Shown piece after piece: positions 1-6,949 of a stretch of DNA of 64,000 nt (its first letter is position 1; each line of letters starts with the position of its first letter). Source of the DNA: Demequina phytophila (lineage in GTDB: Bacteria; Actinomycetota; Actinomycetes; Actinomycetales; Demequinaceae); assembly GCF_000971135.1 (NCBI RefSeq), contig NZ_BBLW01000009.1, positions 109,721 to 173,720 on the forward strand, in the 5' to 3' direction. Below the pieces are notes generated by a model, which was not told the origin of the DNA, made no database searches, and worked only from the letters and a program-made list of their open reading frames with translations. The position numbers were made by a program, and so were the translations under genes.

Positions 1-358
1 CGAGCACGACTACGAGACCAAGAAGGGTCACGTGGTCCGGTTCCTCAAGGGTGGCGACAAGGTCAAGATCACGATCATGTTCCGTGGTCGCGAGCAGTCC
101 CGCCCCGAGATGGGCCGCCGCCTGCTGATGAAGCTCGCGGAGGAGGTCCAGGAGTTCGCCGTCGTCGAGAACGCGCCGAACCAGGAGGGCCGCAACATGT
201 CGCTGGTCCTGGGTCCGCTGAAGAAGAAGGCGGAGGCCAAGGAGGAGCAGCGCAAGGTGCGCGAGGAGCGCAAGGCCGCGGAGGCGGCGGCGCGCGAGGA
301 GCGCAAGGCACCCCACCAGGATGCCGAGCCGGTCGCCGAGGAGTCGGCAGCCGAGTAG
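1..358 (+). CDS. infC: Translation initiation factor IF-3, C-terminal part (5' truncated by window edge)
   Basis: The reading frame is open from the first bases of the window and stops at TAG 356-358. The visible part is the IF-3 C-terminal domain, which binds the 30S subunit and controls start-codon selection. The segments [24 protein letters not shown] and [12 protein letters not shown] are typical. A Lys/Glu/Ala-rich tail of about 40 residues follows, an extension common in actinobacterial IF-3. rpmI and rplT follow on the same strand, giving the conserved infC-rpmI-rplT order. The start codon and any L20-responsive leader lie outside the window. Confidence 0.96.
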   Translation, partial: EHDYETKKGHVVRFLKGGDKVKITIMFRGREQSRPEMGRRLLMKLAEEVQEFAVVENAPNQEGRNMSLVLGPLKKKAEAKEEQRKVREERKAAEAAAREERKAPHQDAEPVAEESAAE

Positions 359-452
359 TCGTCGCAGGACGCACACAGTCTTCGGGCGCCCGCCGCCCGT
401 GAAACGTGCTGGGCTCCACCGGGCCCAGCCAGACCTAGAAGGAGAGGCAGCA

Positions 453-647
453 ATGCCCAAGAACAAGACCCACTCGGGTGCCAAGAAGCGCTTCAAGCTC
501 ACCGGCACCGGCAAGGTGAAGCACGCCTCGGCGATGAACGTCCACAAGTTCGAGGAGAAGCACTCGTCGCGCAAGCGCCGCGTGGCCCAGGACCAGATCC
601 TGTCCGACGCCGACTCGAAGAAGATCAAGAAGCTGCTGGGCAAGTAA
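453..647 (+). CDS. rpmI: 50S ribosomal protein L35
   Basis: A 64-residue basic protein beginning [15 protein letters not shown], which is the L35 signature. ATG 453 lies after the Shine-Dalgarno stretch AGAAGGAGAG at 437-446. L35 is a small protein of the large ribosomal subunit. It sits between infC and rplT, 94 nt after infC and 37 nt before rplT. It was most likely co-transcribed with both, since no terminator-like hairpin is evident in these gaps. Confidence 0.98.
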   Translation: MPKNKTHSGAKKRFKLTGTGKVKHASAMNVHKFEEKHSSRKRRVAQDQILSDADSKKIKKLLGK

Positions 648-684
648 GCCCCGCCCCCACACACGTACCTTTAGGAGAACTGAA

Positions 685-1065
685 ATGGCACGCGTCAAGC
701 GGGCGGTCAACGCCCAGAAGAAGCGCCGGACCACCCTCGAGCGCGCCGCTGGTTACCGCGGCCAGCGTTCGCGCCTCTACCGGAAGGCGAAGGAGCAGGT
801 CACCCACTCCCTCGTCTACTCGTACAACGACCGCCGCAAGCGCAAGGGCGACTTCCGCAAGCTCTGGATCCAGCGCATCAACGCTGCGGCCCGTGCGAAC
901 GGCATCACCTACAACCGCTTCATCCAGGGCCTCAAGGCCGCTGGCATCGAGGTGGACCGCCGCATGCTCGCCGAGCTCGCGGTGAACGACGAGGCCGCCT
1001 TCGCGACCCTCGTCGAGACCGCGAAGAAGGCCCTTCCGGCCGACGTCAACGCGCCCGCCGCGTAA
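685..1065 (+). CDS. rplT: 50S ribosomal protein L20
   Basis: A 126-residue basic protein with the L20 N-terminus ([20 protein letters not shown]) and the conserved [14 protein letters not shown] region. It binds 23S rRNA early in 50S assembly. In many bacteria L20 represses its own operon by binding the infC leader, which is not in this window. AGGAG at 673-677 precedes ATG 685 by 7 nt. The C-terminus is slightly longer than the usual 117-120 residues, with an Ala/Pro tail. Confidence 0.98.
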   Translation: MARVKRAVNAQKKRRTTLERAAGYRGQRSRLYRKAKEQVTHSLVYSYNDRRKRKGDFRKLWIQRINAAARANGITYNRFIQGLKAAGIEVDRRMLAELAVNDEAAFATLVETAKKALPADVNAPAA

Positions 1066-1092
1066 GACGCCTTCCCTTCAGGGAGATCTCGC

Positions 1093-1944
1093 ATGACGGA
1101 ACGCCCCGCCGGGCCTGCTGACCTCACCGTGACGCTTTCGAATCCGAAGGCCGAACGGGTCAAGAGAGTCGCGGCCCTGGCGGGGCGTTCTGCGCGTTCC
1201 CGGGCCGGCGCGATCCTCGTCGAGGGTCCGCAGGCGGTGCGCGAGGCGGTCCGCTTCGCCGCGCCACGGGTCCGGGACGTCTACCTGTCGCCCGACGCGT
1301 CGCTGCGTTACCCCGAGATCGGGGCCGAGGCGCTCGCCGCCGGGCTGTACGTCCACCTGGGCACCGACGCGGTTCTCGAGGCGATGAGCGCGGACGCGCA
1401 GGGCGTGGTCGCCGTGCTCGACTCCACGGGCACGTCGCTCGACGACGTGGTGGCCGCCGCGCCGCGCCTGGTCGCGGTGCTGTCGAACGTGCGCGACCCG
1501 GGCAACGCGGGCACGGTGATCCGTGTCGCCGATGCCGCGGGTGCCGACGCGGTGGTGCTCGCCGGCGAGTCCGTGGACCCCGGCAACCCCAAGGTGATCC
1601 GCTCCACCGCGGGCTCGCTGTTCCACCTGCCGGTGGCGCGCGCCCCGCTCACGGAGGCCGTCGAGGCGCTCCGCGCCGCCGGCCTCACGGTGCTCGCCGC
1701 GGACGGCTCGGGCGAAGACCTGCTGGGCGACCCCGCCGCGGGTGCCGGCGCGGGGGGCGACGAGTCGCTCGCCGGACCTACCGCGTGGGTCTTCGGCAAC
1801 GAGGCCTGGGGCCTGCGTCCGGAGGAGCTCGAGCTCATGGACGCCGTGGTGCGCATCCCCATCTACGGCCACGCCGAGAGCCTCAACCTCGGCACCGCCG
1901 CCGCGGTGTGCCTCTACGCCTCGGCCGCCGCGCAGCGCGGCTGA
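1093..1944 (+). CDS. SpoU/TrmH-family RNA 2'-O-methyltransferase
   Basis: A 283-residue SPOUT methyltransferase. All three family motifs are present: motif 1 around residue 135 (VRDPGNAGTVIR), motif 2 around 235 (FGNEAWGL) and motif 3 near the C-terminus (IPIYGHAESLNLGTAAAV), which form the SAM-binding trefoil knot. The N-terminal 100 residues match the SpoU substrate-binding domain (LVEGPQAVREA). The likely reaction is ribose 2'-O-methylation of rRNA or tRNA, but the target nucleotide cannot be read from sequence. AGGGAG at 1080-1085 supports ATG 1093. It follows rplT by 27 nt, as in many actinobacteria, where this gene separates rplT from pheST. Confidence 0.93.
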   Translation: MTERPAGPADLTVTLSNPKAERVKRVAALAGRSARSRAGAILVEGPQAVREAVRFAAPRVRDVYLSPDASLRYPEIGAEALAAGLYVHLGTDAVLEAMSADAQGVVAVLDSTGTSLDDVVAAAPRLVAVLSNVRDPGNAGTVIRVADAAGADAVVLAGESVDPGNPKVIRSTAGSLFHLPVARAPLTEAVEALRAAGLTVLAADGSGEDLLGDPAAGAGAGGDESLAGPTAWVFGNEAWGLRPEELELMDAVVRIPIYGHAESLNLGTAAAVCLYASAAAQRG

Positions 1945-2039
1945 TCCCGCGCCGTGCGCCGGTAATCTCGCGCCGCCCTGTGACGAAGACCACCCGGGGA
2001 TTCGGCTGAAACGCCCAGGTGAGAACCGACAATAGGTAC

Positions 2040-3746
2040 ATGAGGTTCGGGGTGATCAGGAGTCGCGTGGCGCGGTCGCGCGGCATGGTCGTCGCCGTCG
2101 CCATCGTGGTCCTCACCCTGGTCGCCCTCATGGTGACCTCGATCCTCAACGCCGTGGTCGCGGACCGCACCCTCGACGCCGCCAGCGCGGACACGTACGC
2201 CTACGTGGGCGACCTCATGTCGGAACGCGTCGCGACGTTCGCGGGCGCGGCCTCGGACGTGGTGGAGGGCACCGCCTCCGAGCTTGAGCGTCACGGCGGC
2301 GCGATGGATCAGGACGACCTGCTGCGGGCCCTCGCCGACCGTCTCGAGCGCGAACCCGCGGTCGGCTCGATCTTCGTCGCGAGTCCCGATGGACGGCTCA
2401 CGGCGGTGGCCGGCATCGAGGGGACCGGCCTCGCGGCCTCGGATGACGACGACGCGGCGTACACCCGGCTCGCCGTCTCGCCCGTCCTGGAGGGCGGCGC
2501 GACCGTCGTCACCACCCGCTACAGCGAGGACCTCGTCGAGCTCGACTCGACCGAGGCCTCCATCGACTACTCGGTGACGTCCCGCGCCTGGTACCAGGAC
2601 GCGCTCGCGCACGATGGCGTGACGTGGACGGAGCCGTACATCTCCGCGCGCAACGGCGAGATCGTCGTCTCTCCGGTGACCGCGGTCGCCGTCGACGGCG
2701 AGACCGCCGCCGTGGTGGGCGCGGACCTGGACCTCGACCTGCTGGGTGCGCTGCTCGAGGACATCCCGCTCGGCTCGGACGCGCGCGCGTTCATCCTCAC
2801 CGGCGACGGCCGCGTGGTCGCCGCCCCGGCGGGCGCCCGCGAGGAGCTCCGCCGCATCCTCGGCGCCACCGACACGCCGCCGAGCGCCGCCGACTTCGAC
2901 CTCCCGACAGTCGCGCCCACGGCCCTGGACCAGGCGGGCGAGGCCATCCGCGAGCGCGGCGACACCGTCAGCCTCGAGCGCGAGATGGATGCCGAGACGG
3001 GCCTCGACTGGGTCCTCCACCTCGAGGCGAGCGCGAAGGACCTCACCCCCTCGCTCAACGACTTCCAGCGCACCGCGGTGTGGGTGACCTCGCTGTCGAT
3101 CCTCATGGTGATCGTCGCCGCGGTGGTCGCGCTGCAGCTGTGGCGCCCCATCCGGACCATGCGCGTGCGCGCCGCCACGGACGCGCTCACCGGACTGGCC
3201 AACCGTTACGAGTACACGCGTCGCCTCCGCGCGATCCTGCGCTCCGCCGAGCAGACGAGCGACACCATCCTCCTCATCGCGCTCGACCTGGACGACTTCA
3301 AGCAGGTCAACGACGACTATGGGCACGACGCGGGAGACGTGGTGCTGGCCGCGGTCGGCGACACGCTCCGCGGGTCGGTGCGTCAGCGCGATGTGGCCGC
3401 GCGCGTGGGCGGCGACGAGTTCGTGGTCGTGATGCGCGTGGGCGACCGGGCCTCCGCCGTCGAGCTCGCGCGGCGCATCCGCGACGACGTCGCCCTCGCG
3501 ATCCTCGAGTCCTTCCACGGCGCCTCCGGCGTGGGCGCGACCGCGGGCTTCGCCACCACCGCGACCACCGGCTACGACGCGCACACGCTCCAGACCGCCG
3601 CCGACGACGCCCTCGTCGCGGGCAAACGCGTCCGCAAGGGCCGCACATATGCCTTCGGCCACGCGGCGGGCACGGCGGGCGGCGGCGCACCCAGGGACGA
3701 TGCGGGGGAGACCTCGCGCCCGGCTGATAGTCTCCCCGGGAACTGA
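2040..3746 (+). CDS. Membrane diguanylate cyclase with extracellular sensor domain (GGDEF, intact I-site)
   Basis: A single-polypeptide signalling protein. One N-terminal membrane helix (VVAVAIVVLTLVALMV) precedes about 290 residues predicted to be extracytoplasmic and Cache-like. A second helix (VWVTSLSILMVIVAAVVALQL) follows, then a GGDEF domain. The catalytic motif GGDEF is at residues 457-461, counted from ATG 2040. A product-inhibition I-site RQRD lies exactly five residues upstream (448-451). This argues for a functional, feedback-inhibited cyclase making c-di-GMP. The start is uncertain: GTG 2019, ATG 2040 and GTG 2067 (AGGAG at 2058-2062) are in frame and all keep the first helix. No EAL or PilZ protein is nearby. 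Confidence 0.9.
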   Translation: MRFGVIRSRVARSRGMVVAVAIVVLTLVALMVTSILNAVVADRTLDAASADTYAYVGDLMSERVATFAGAASDVVEGTASELERHGGAMDQDDLLRALADRLEREPAVGSIFVASPDGRLTAVAGIEGTGLAASDDDDAAYTRLAVSPVLEGGATVVTTRYSEDLVELDSTEASIDYSVTSRAWYQDALAHDGVTWTEPYISARNGEIVVSPVTAVAVDGETAAVVGADLDLDLLGALLEDIPLGSDARAFILTGDGRVVAAPAGAREELRRILGATDTPPSAADFDLPTVAPTALDQAGEAIRERGDTVSLEREMDAETGLDWVLHLEASAKDLTPSLNDFQRTAVWVTSLSILMVIVAAVVALQLWRPIRTMRVRAATDALTGLANRYEYTRRLRAILRSAEQTSDTILLIALDLDDFKQVNDDYGHDAGDVVLAAVGDTLRGSVRQRDVAARVGGDEFVVVMRVGDRASAVELARRIRDDVALAILESFHGASGVGATAGFATTATTGYDAHTLQTAADDALVAGKRVRKGRTYAFGHAAGTAGGGAPRDDAGETSRPADSLPGN

Positions 3747-3755
3747 GGAGGCCCC

Positions 3756-4211
3756 ATGGACAACACACGCCGGCTCGACATCCCCGACGCGCGGGGAAAG
3801 GTCGAGGTCGACGGGGTCCTCGGGCTGCTCTACAAGATCCGCATCGACGGTGACGTCATCAAGCGTCGCAAGGGCGCGTGGGACATCCCGCTCCGCAAGG
3901 GCGGCGTCGCCAAGCTCACCTCGAACGGGCTGCTCCCCGGCTTCCAGACGCTGCGCCTCGACGGCACGCCCATCCTCAAGATGGGCGCCCACGTCGAGCC
4001 GGCGGTCAAGGTCGCGATGTTCGCCCCGCTCCTGCTGATCCTGTGGAGCTTCATCGGCGCGATCCTCGCGGTCATCATGTTCTTCACCAACATCTTCCTG
4101 GTGAAGAACCCGCAGATGCCCCGGGCGCTGCGGCTCGGGCTGCCGATCGTCAACACGGCGGTCATGGCGATGGTGCTCACGGTCCTGCAGGTCCCGAGCC
4201 CGATCTTCTAG
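3756..4211 (+). CDS. Small membrane protein of unknown function between two GGDEF genes
   Basis: A 151-residue protein. About 85 polar residues with beta-like character (KVEVDGVLGLLYKIRIDGDV, KRRKGAWDIPLRKGG) are followed by a helix (VAMFAPLLLILWSFIGAILA), then a second hydrophobic stretch near the C-terminus (LPIVNTAVMAMVLTVLQV). GAGGAGG directly after the previous stop is a good ribosome site for ATG 3756. The gap to the upstream GGDEF gene is 9 nt and to the downstream one 6 nt, so the three form one transcription unit. I do not recognise the family. The position suggests a role near c-di-GMP signalling, but that is inference only. Confidence 0.8.
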   Translation: MDNTRRLDIPDARGKVEVDGVLGLLYKIRIDGDVIKRRKGAWDIPLRKGGVAKLTSNGLLPGFQTLRLDGTPILKMGAHVEPAVKVAMFAPLLLILWSFIGAILAVIMFFTNIFLVKNPQMPRALRLGLPIVNTAVMAMVLTVLQVPSPIF

Positions 4212-4217
4212 CCGGCG

Positions 4218-5645
4218 ATGTCCCGCCGCCTCGCCGTCCGCAGCCCGTCCGACCCGCTGCCGTGGGCGTTCGGGGCGGTGATCGTCGGCCTTGTGGTGAT
4301 CGGCCTCACCACCCTCGGCGTCCGCGCGAGCGTGAGCGCGGACGCGGAGAACGCGGCGATCCAGGGCGCGACCCTGGTGGGCGACGCCACGGCCGTGCAG
4401 CTCGAGGGCGCGACGCGTCCCGCGGAGGCGGCCGCGCGCGGTGTGGCGGCGTCCGTCGCCGCGGACCCCAGCATCGTCCAGGACTCCGAGCGCGTGCTCG
4501 ACGAGCTCGGCCCCCTCATGGACGGCCAGGCCGCGATCGCCGCGATCACCGTGATCGGGGAGGACGGCACGGTCGTGGAGCTCGACCGTCGCAGCCCCGG
4601 CATCGTCCGCACTCCCGCCGCCCCCGAGGCCACGTGGATCGAGGAGGCACGCCGGTCCGGCACCGTCGTGTGGAGCGATCCGGAGCGCGCGCGCGAGGTG
4701 GGTCGCACGGTGGTCCACGCGGCGCTCGCGGCCCGCGACGGCGATGGCGAGCCCGTCGCGGTGGTGGCCGTGCGCCTCGACGCCGGCATGTTCACGGGCG
4801 CGCTCAGCGGGTCGCCCGCGATGACCTACGGCGACGCATCCGTGATCGGCTCCAACGGCGTCACCCTGGCGGGCGACCCCGCCCTCACGTTGCCGGACGA
4901 TGCGGTGACCGAGCGGGCGTCGGCAGGCATCGTCGCGCTGGGGAACCCCGTGACGTACGCACGCGCCGTGAGCGACAGCCTGCCGTGGACGCTCACGGTC
5001 GCGGTCGACGCGGACGCCGCCCTGCCCGCCGTCGCGTCCGTGGAACACACGATGGTGCTCTACACGGTCGTCATCGTGGTGGTGACGCTCATCATGAGCC
5101 TGGTGCTGTGGGCGCTGCGGCGCCCCGCCGGCGAGGTCTCCGTGCGCGCCCGCACCGACCCCCTCACGGGCCTGTCCAACCGCCACCACTTCGAGGTGCG
5201 CGGCAACGACGTCCTCCAGGCGGCGCGCCGCCGCGACGGCCAGGTGGTGGTCGCGGTGTTCGACCTCGACAACTTCAAGGCGGTCAACGACGGCGCGGGC
5301 CACGAGGCGGGGGACGATGCGCTGCGCGCCGTCGCCGACGGCCTCGCCAGGGCGTCGGGTCCCCGGGACGTCGTGGGGCGCCTGGGCGGCGACGAGTTCG
5401 CCGCGGTCCTGTGGCTCAGCGCCGACGAGGACCCCGGACACGCGGTCGAACGGCTGCGCACCAGCGCCCACATGACGCTCGAGCGCGCGGTGGGGGAGCG
5501 CTTCGAGGTGGGGGTGAGCGCCGGCTGGGCGGACACCGCGAACGGCGAGTACCGCCTGCCTGTCCTGGTGCGCGCCGCCGACGAGGCGATGGTGGGCGGC
5601 CGCCGCAGCGGCAAGGGCGTGTCCTACGAGGCGACGCGGCGCTGA
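4218..5645 (+). CDS. Second membrane GGDEF protein (degenerate I-site)
   Basis: A 475-residue protein with the same architecture as the gene at 2040. A helix near residues 15-40 is followed by an extracytoplasmic segment of about 240 residues, a second helix (MVLYTVVIVVVTLIMSLVLW) and a C-terminal GGDEF domain (motif at residues 390-394, in GRLGGDEFAAVLW). The position of the RxxD inhibitory site carries GPRD, so the first Arg is missing and feedback inhibition is probably weak or absent. That is the clearest difference from its neighbour. The start is six bases after the stop of the small membrane gene, implying translational coupling. The sensor regions of the two proteins differ, so they probably respond to different signals. 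Confidence 0.88.
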   Translation: MSRRLAVRSPSDPLPWAFGAVIVGLVVIGLTTLGVRASVSADAENAAIQGATLVGDATAVQLEGATRPAEAAARGVAASVAADPSIVQDSERVLDELGPLMDGQAAIAAITVIGEDGTVVELDRRSPGIVRTPAAPEATWIEEARRSGTVVWSDPERAREVGRTVVHAALAARDGDGEPVAVVAVRLDAGMFTGALSGSPAMTYGDASVIGSNGVTLAGDPALTLPDDAVTERASAGIVALGNPVTYARAVSDSLPWTLTVAVDADAALPAVASVEHTMVLYTVVIVVVTLIMSLVLWALRRPAGEVSVRARTDPLTGLSNRHHFEVRGNDVLQAARRRDGQVVVAVFDLDNFKAVNDGAGHEAGDDALRAVADGLARASGPRDVVGRLGGDEFAAVLWLSADEDPGHAVERLRTSAHMTLERAVGERFEVGVSAGWADTANGEYRLPVLVRAADEAMVGGRRSGKGVSYEATRR

Positions 5646-5649
5646 GGTG

Positions 5650-5670
5650 GGCCGGGCGGCCTACCCGGCC
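5650..5670 (+). terminator. Short GC hairpin after the GGDEF operon
   Basis: GGCCGGG (5650-5656) pairs with CCCGGCC (5664-5670) around a 7-nt loop just after the stop of the second GGDEF gene. There is no U-tract, which is common in high-GC actinobacteria. Confidence 0.45.
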
Positions 5671-5685
5671 GCGGCATCGTCCTGC

Positions 5686-5691
5686 TACGGT
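5686..5691 (+). promoter_or_regulatory. -10 element (TACGGT) for a leaderless leader-peptide transcript
   Basis: TACGGT is followed by exactly 6 nt and then ATG 5698. This is the spacing expected when transcription starts on the A of the start codon. The same TANNNT-N6-RTG arrangement occurs before many genes of this window. Confidence 0.6.
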
Positions 5692-5697
5692 GGCCGC

Positions 5698-5754
5698 ATG
5701 ACCACGAGCCAGGCCCGCATCATGCGCCGCGCCGCCGTGCGTCTGTTTCTCTAG
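5698..5754 (+). CDS. Putative 18-aa leader peptide upstream of pheST
   Basis: ATG 5698 to TAG 5752-5754 encodes MTTSQARIMRRAAVRLFL. The reading frame ends with Leu-Phe-Leu. The Phe codon is TTT, which is rare in this GC-rich DNA, and it lies two codons before the stop. The stop overlaps the first base of a 9-bp hairpin (5754-5776). A short ORF ending at a terminator-like stem, ahead of a phenylalanyl-tRNA synthetase operon, resembles the pheM leader of enteric pheST attenuation. A single Phe codon is weak for classical attenuation, so the regulatory role is inference. Confidence 0.5.
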   Translation: MTTSQARIMRRAAVRLFL

Positions 5755-5776
5755 GCCCGGGGAGAACCCCCGGGCC
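5754..5776 (+). terminator. Attenuator-like hairpin upstream of pheS
   Basis: GGCCCGGGG (5754-5762) pairs perfectly with CCCCGGGCC (5768-5776) around the loop AGAAC. It starts on the last base of the leader-peptide stop codon, so a ribosome finishing the peptide would cover its 5' arm. No U-run follows. Confidence 0.55.
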
Positions 5777-5818
5777 TGAACGCATGCCGCGCGCCCGCAT
5801 CGTCCCGCGCGCGCCCGC

Positions 5819-5824
5819 TAGACT
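5819..5824 (+). promoter_or_regulatory. Possible internal -10 (TAGACT) for pheST
   Basis: TAGACT lies 36 nt upstream of the pheS start and downstream of the hairpin, so pheST may also have an attenuator-independent promoter. No clear -35 is visible. Confidence 0.35.
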
Positions 5825-5860
5825 TCCCCCGGTTGTTTTCGAGGCTGTGAAGGGCCACCC

Positions 5861-6949
5861 ATGACTGAACTCTCCCCGCTCGACGCCGCCGGCGTCGACG
5901 CCGCGGTCGCCGAGGCGCTGGCCGCCTTCGCCGCAGCATCCTCCCTGGACGAGCTGAAGGAGGCCCGCCTCGCTCACACCGGCGACAAGGCCGCGCTGAC
6001 GCTCGCCAACCGGCAGATCGGCGGGCTCGAGCCCGCGGAGAAGGCCGCCGCCGGCAAGGCGATGGGCGCCGCCCGCGCCGCGATGGGCCGCGCGCTCGCC
6101 GCGCGCACCGAGGAGCTCGAGGCGGAGCGCGACGCGCGCGTGCTGGTCGAGGAGGCCGTGGACGTCACGCTGCCCGTCTCGCGCCAGGCGCCGGGCGCCC
6201 GCCACCCGCTGGAGACCATGCAGGAGCGCATGTGCGACGTGTTCGTCTCCATGGGCTGGGAGGTCGCCGAGGGGCCGGAGATGGAGGCGGAGTGGTTCAA
6301 CTTCGACGCCCTCAACTTCGACCCGGACCACCCGGCGCGCGAGATGCAGGACACGTTCTTCATCGACCCGCCTAGCTCGGGGCTGCTCATGCGCACCCAC
6401 ACCTCGCCGGTGCAGGTGCGTGCCGCGCTGGAGCGCCGCGACGCCCTGGAGAACGAGGGCCGCGGCATCTACGTCGTGTGCCCGGGCAAGACGTTCCGCA
6501 CCGACGAGCTCGATGCGACGCACACCCCGGTGTTCCACCAGATCGAGGGCCTCGCGATCGATCGCGGTTTGACGATGGCGCACCTCAAGGGCACGCTCGA
6601 CCACTTCGCGAAGTCGCTGTTCGGGCCGGACGCGGTGACGCGCCTGCGGCCGTCGTTCTTCCCGTTCACGGAGCCGAGCGCGGAGATGGACCTGCGCTGC
6701 TTCGTGTGCGGCGGCGAGGACCCCTCCTGCCGCACGTGCCGCGGCACCGGCTGGATCGAGTGGGGCGGCTGCGGCATGACCCACCCGAACGTCCTGGTGG
6801 CGGCGGGGATCGACCCCGAGAAGTACACCGCGTTCGCCTTCGGCATGGGGATCGAGCGCACCCTGATGTTCCGCCACAACGTCACCGACATGCGCGACAT
6901 GGTCGAGGGCGATGTGCGCTTCTCTCAGCAGTTCGGGATGGAGATCTGA
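5861..6949 (+). CDS. pheS: Phenylalanyl-tRNA synthetase alpha subunit
   Basis: A 362-residue class II synthetase subunit that forms the catalytic part of the alpha2beta2 enzyme charging tRNA-Phe. The N-terminus is the usual helical arm (residues 1-100). Motif 2 is visible as FRTDELDATHTPVFHQIEGL and motif 3 as GMGIERTLMFRHN near the C-terminus. The aromatic-binding region SAEMDLRCFVCGGEDPSC carries an extra Cys cluster. GAAGGG at 5849-5854 supports ATG 5861. Its stop shares one base with the pheT start (TGATG), so the subunits are translationally coupled. Confidence 0.98.
   Translation: MTELSPLDAAGVDAAVAEALAAFAAASSLDELKEARLAHTGDKAALTLANRQIGGLEPAEKAAAGKAMGAARAAMGRALAARTEELEAERDARVLVEEAVDVTLPVSRQAPGARHPLETMQERMCDVFVSMGWEVAEGPEMEAEWFNFDALNFDPDHPAREMQDTFFIDPPSSGLLMRTHTSPVQVRAALERRDALENEGRGIYVVCPGKTFRTDELDATHTPVFHQIEGLAIDRGLTMAHLKGTLDHFAKSLFGPDAVTRLRPSFFPFTEPSAEMDLRCFVCGGEDPSCRTCRGTGWIEWGGCGMTHPNVLVAAGIDPEKYTAFAFGMGIERTLMFRHNVTDMRDMVEGDVRFSQQFGMEI

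Noticed and set aside
1914..5471. A 1185-codon open frame on the minus strand
   Set aside because: It is rich in His, Arg and Ala without any recognisable domain and lies opposite three well-supported genes; long antisense frames are expected at this GC content.
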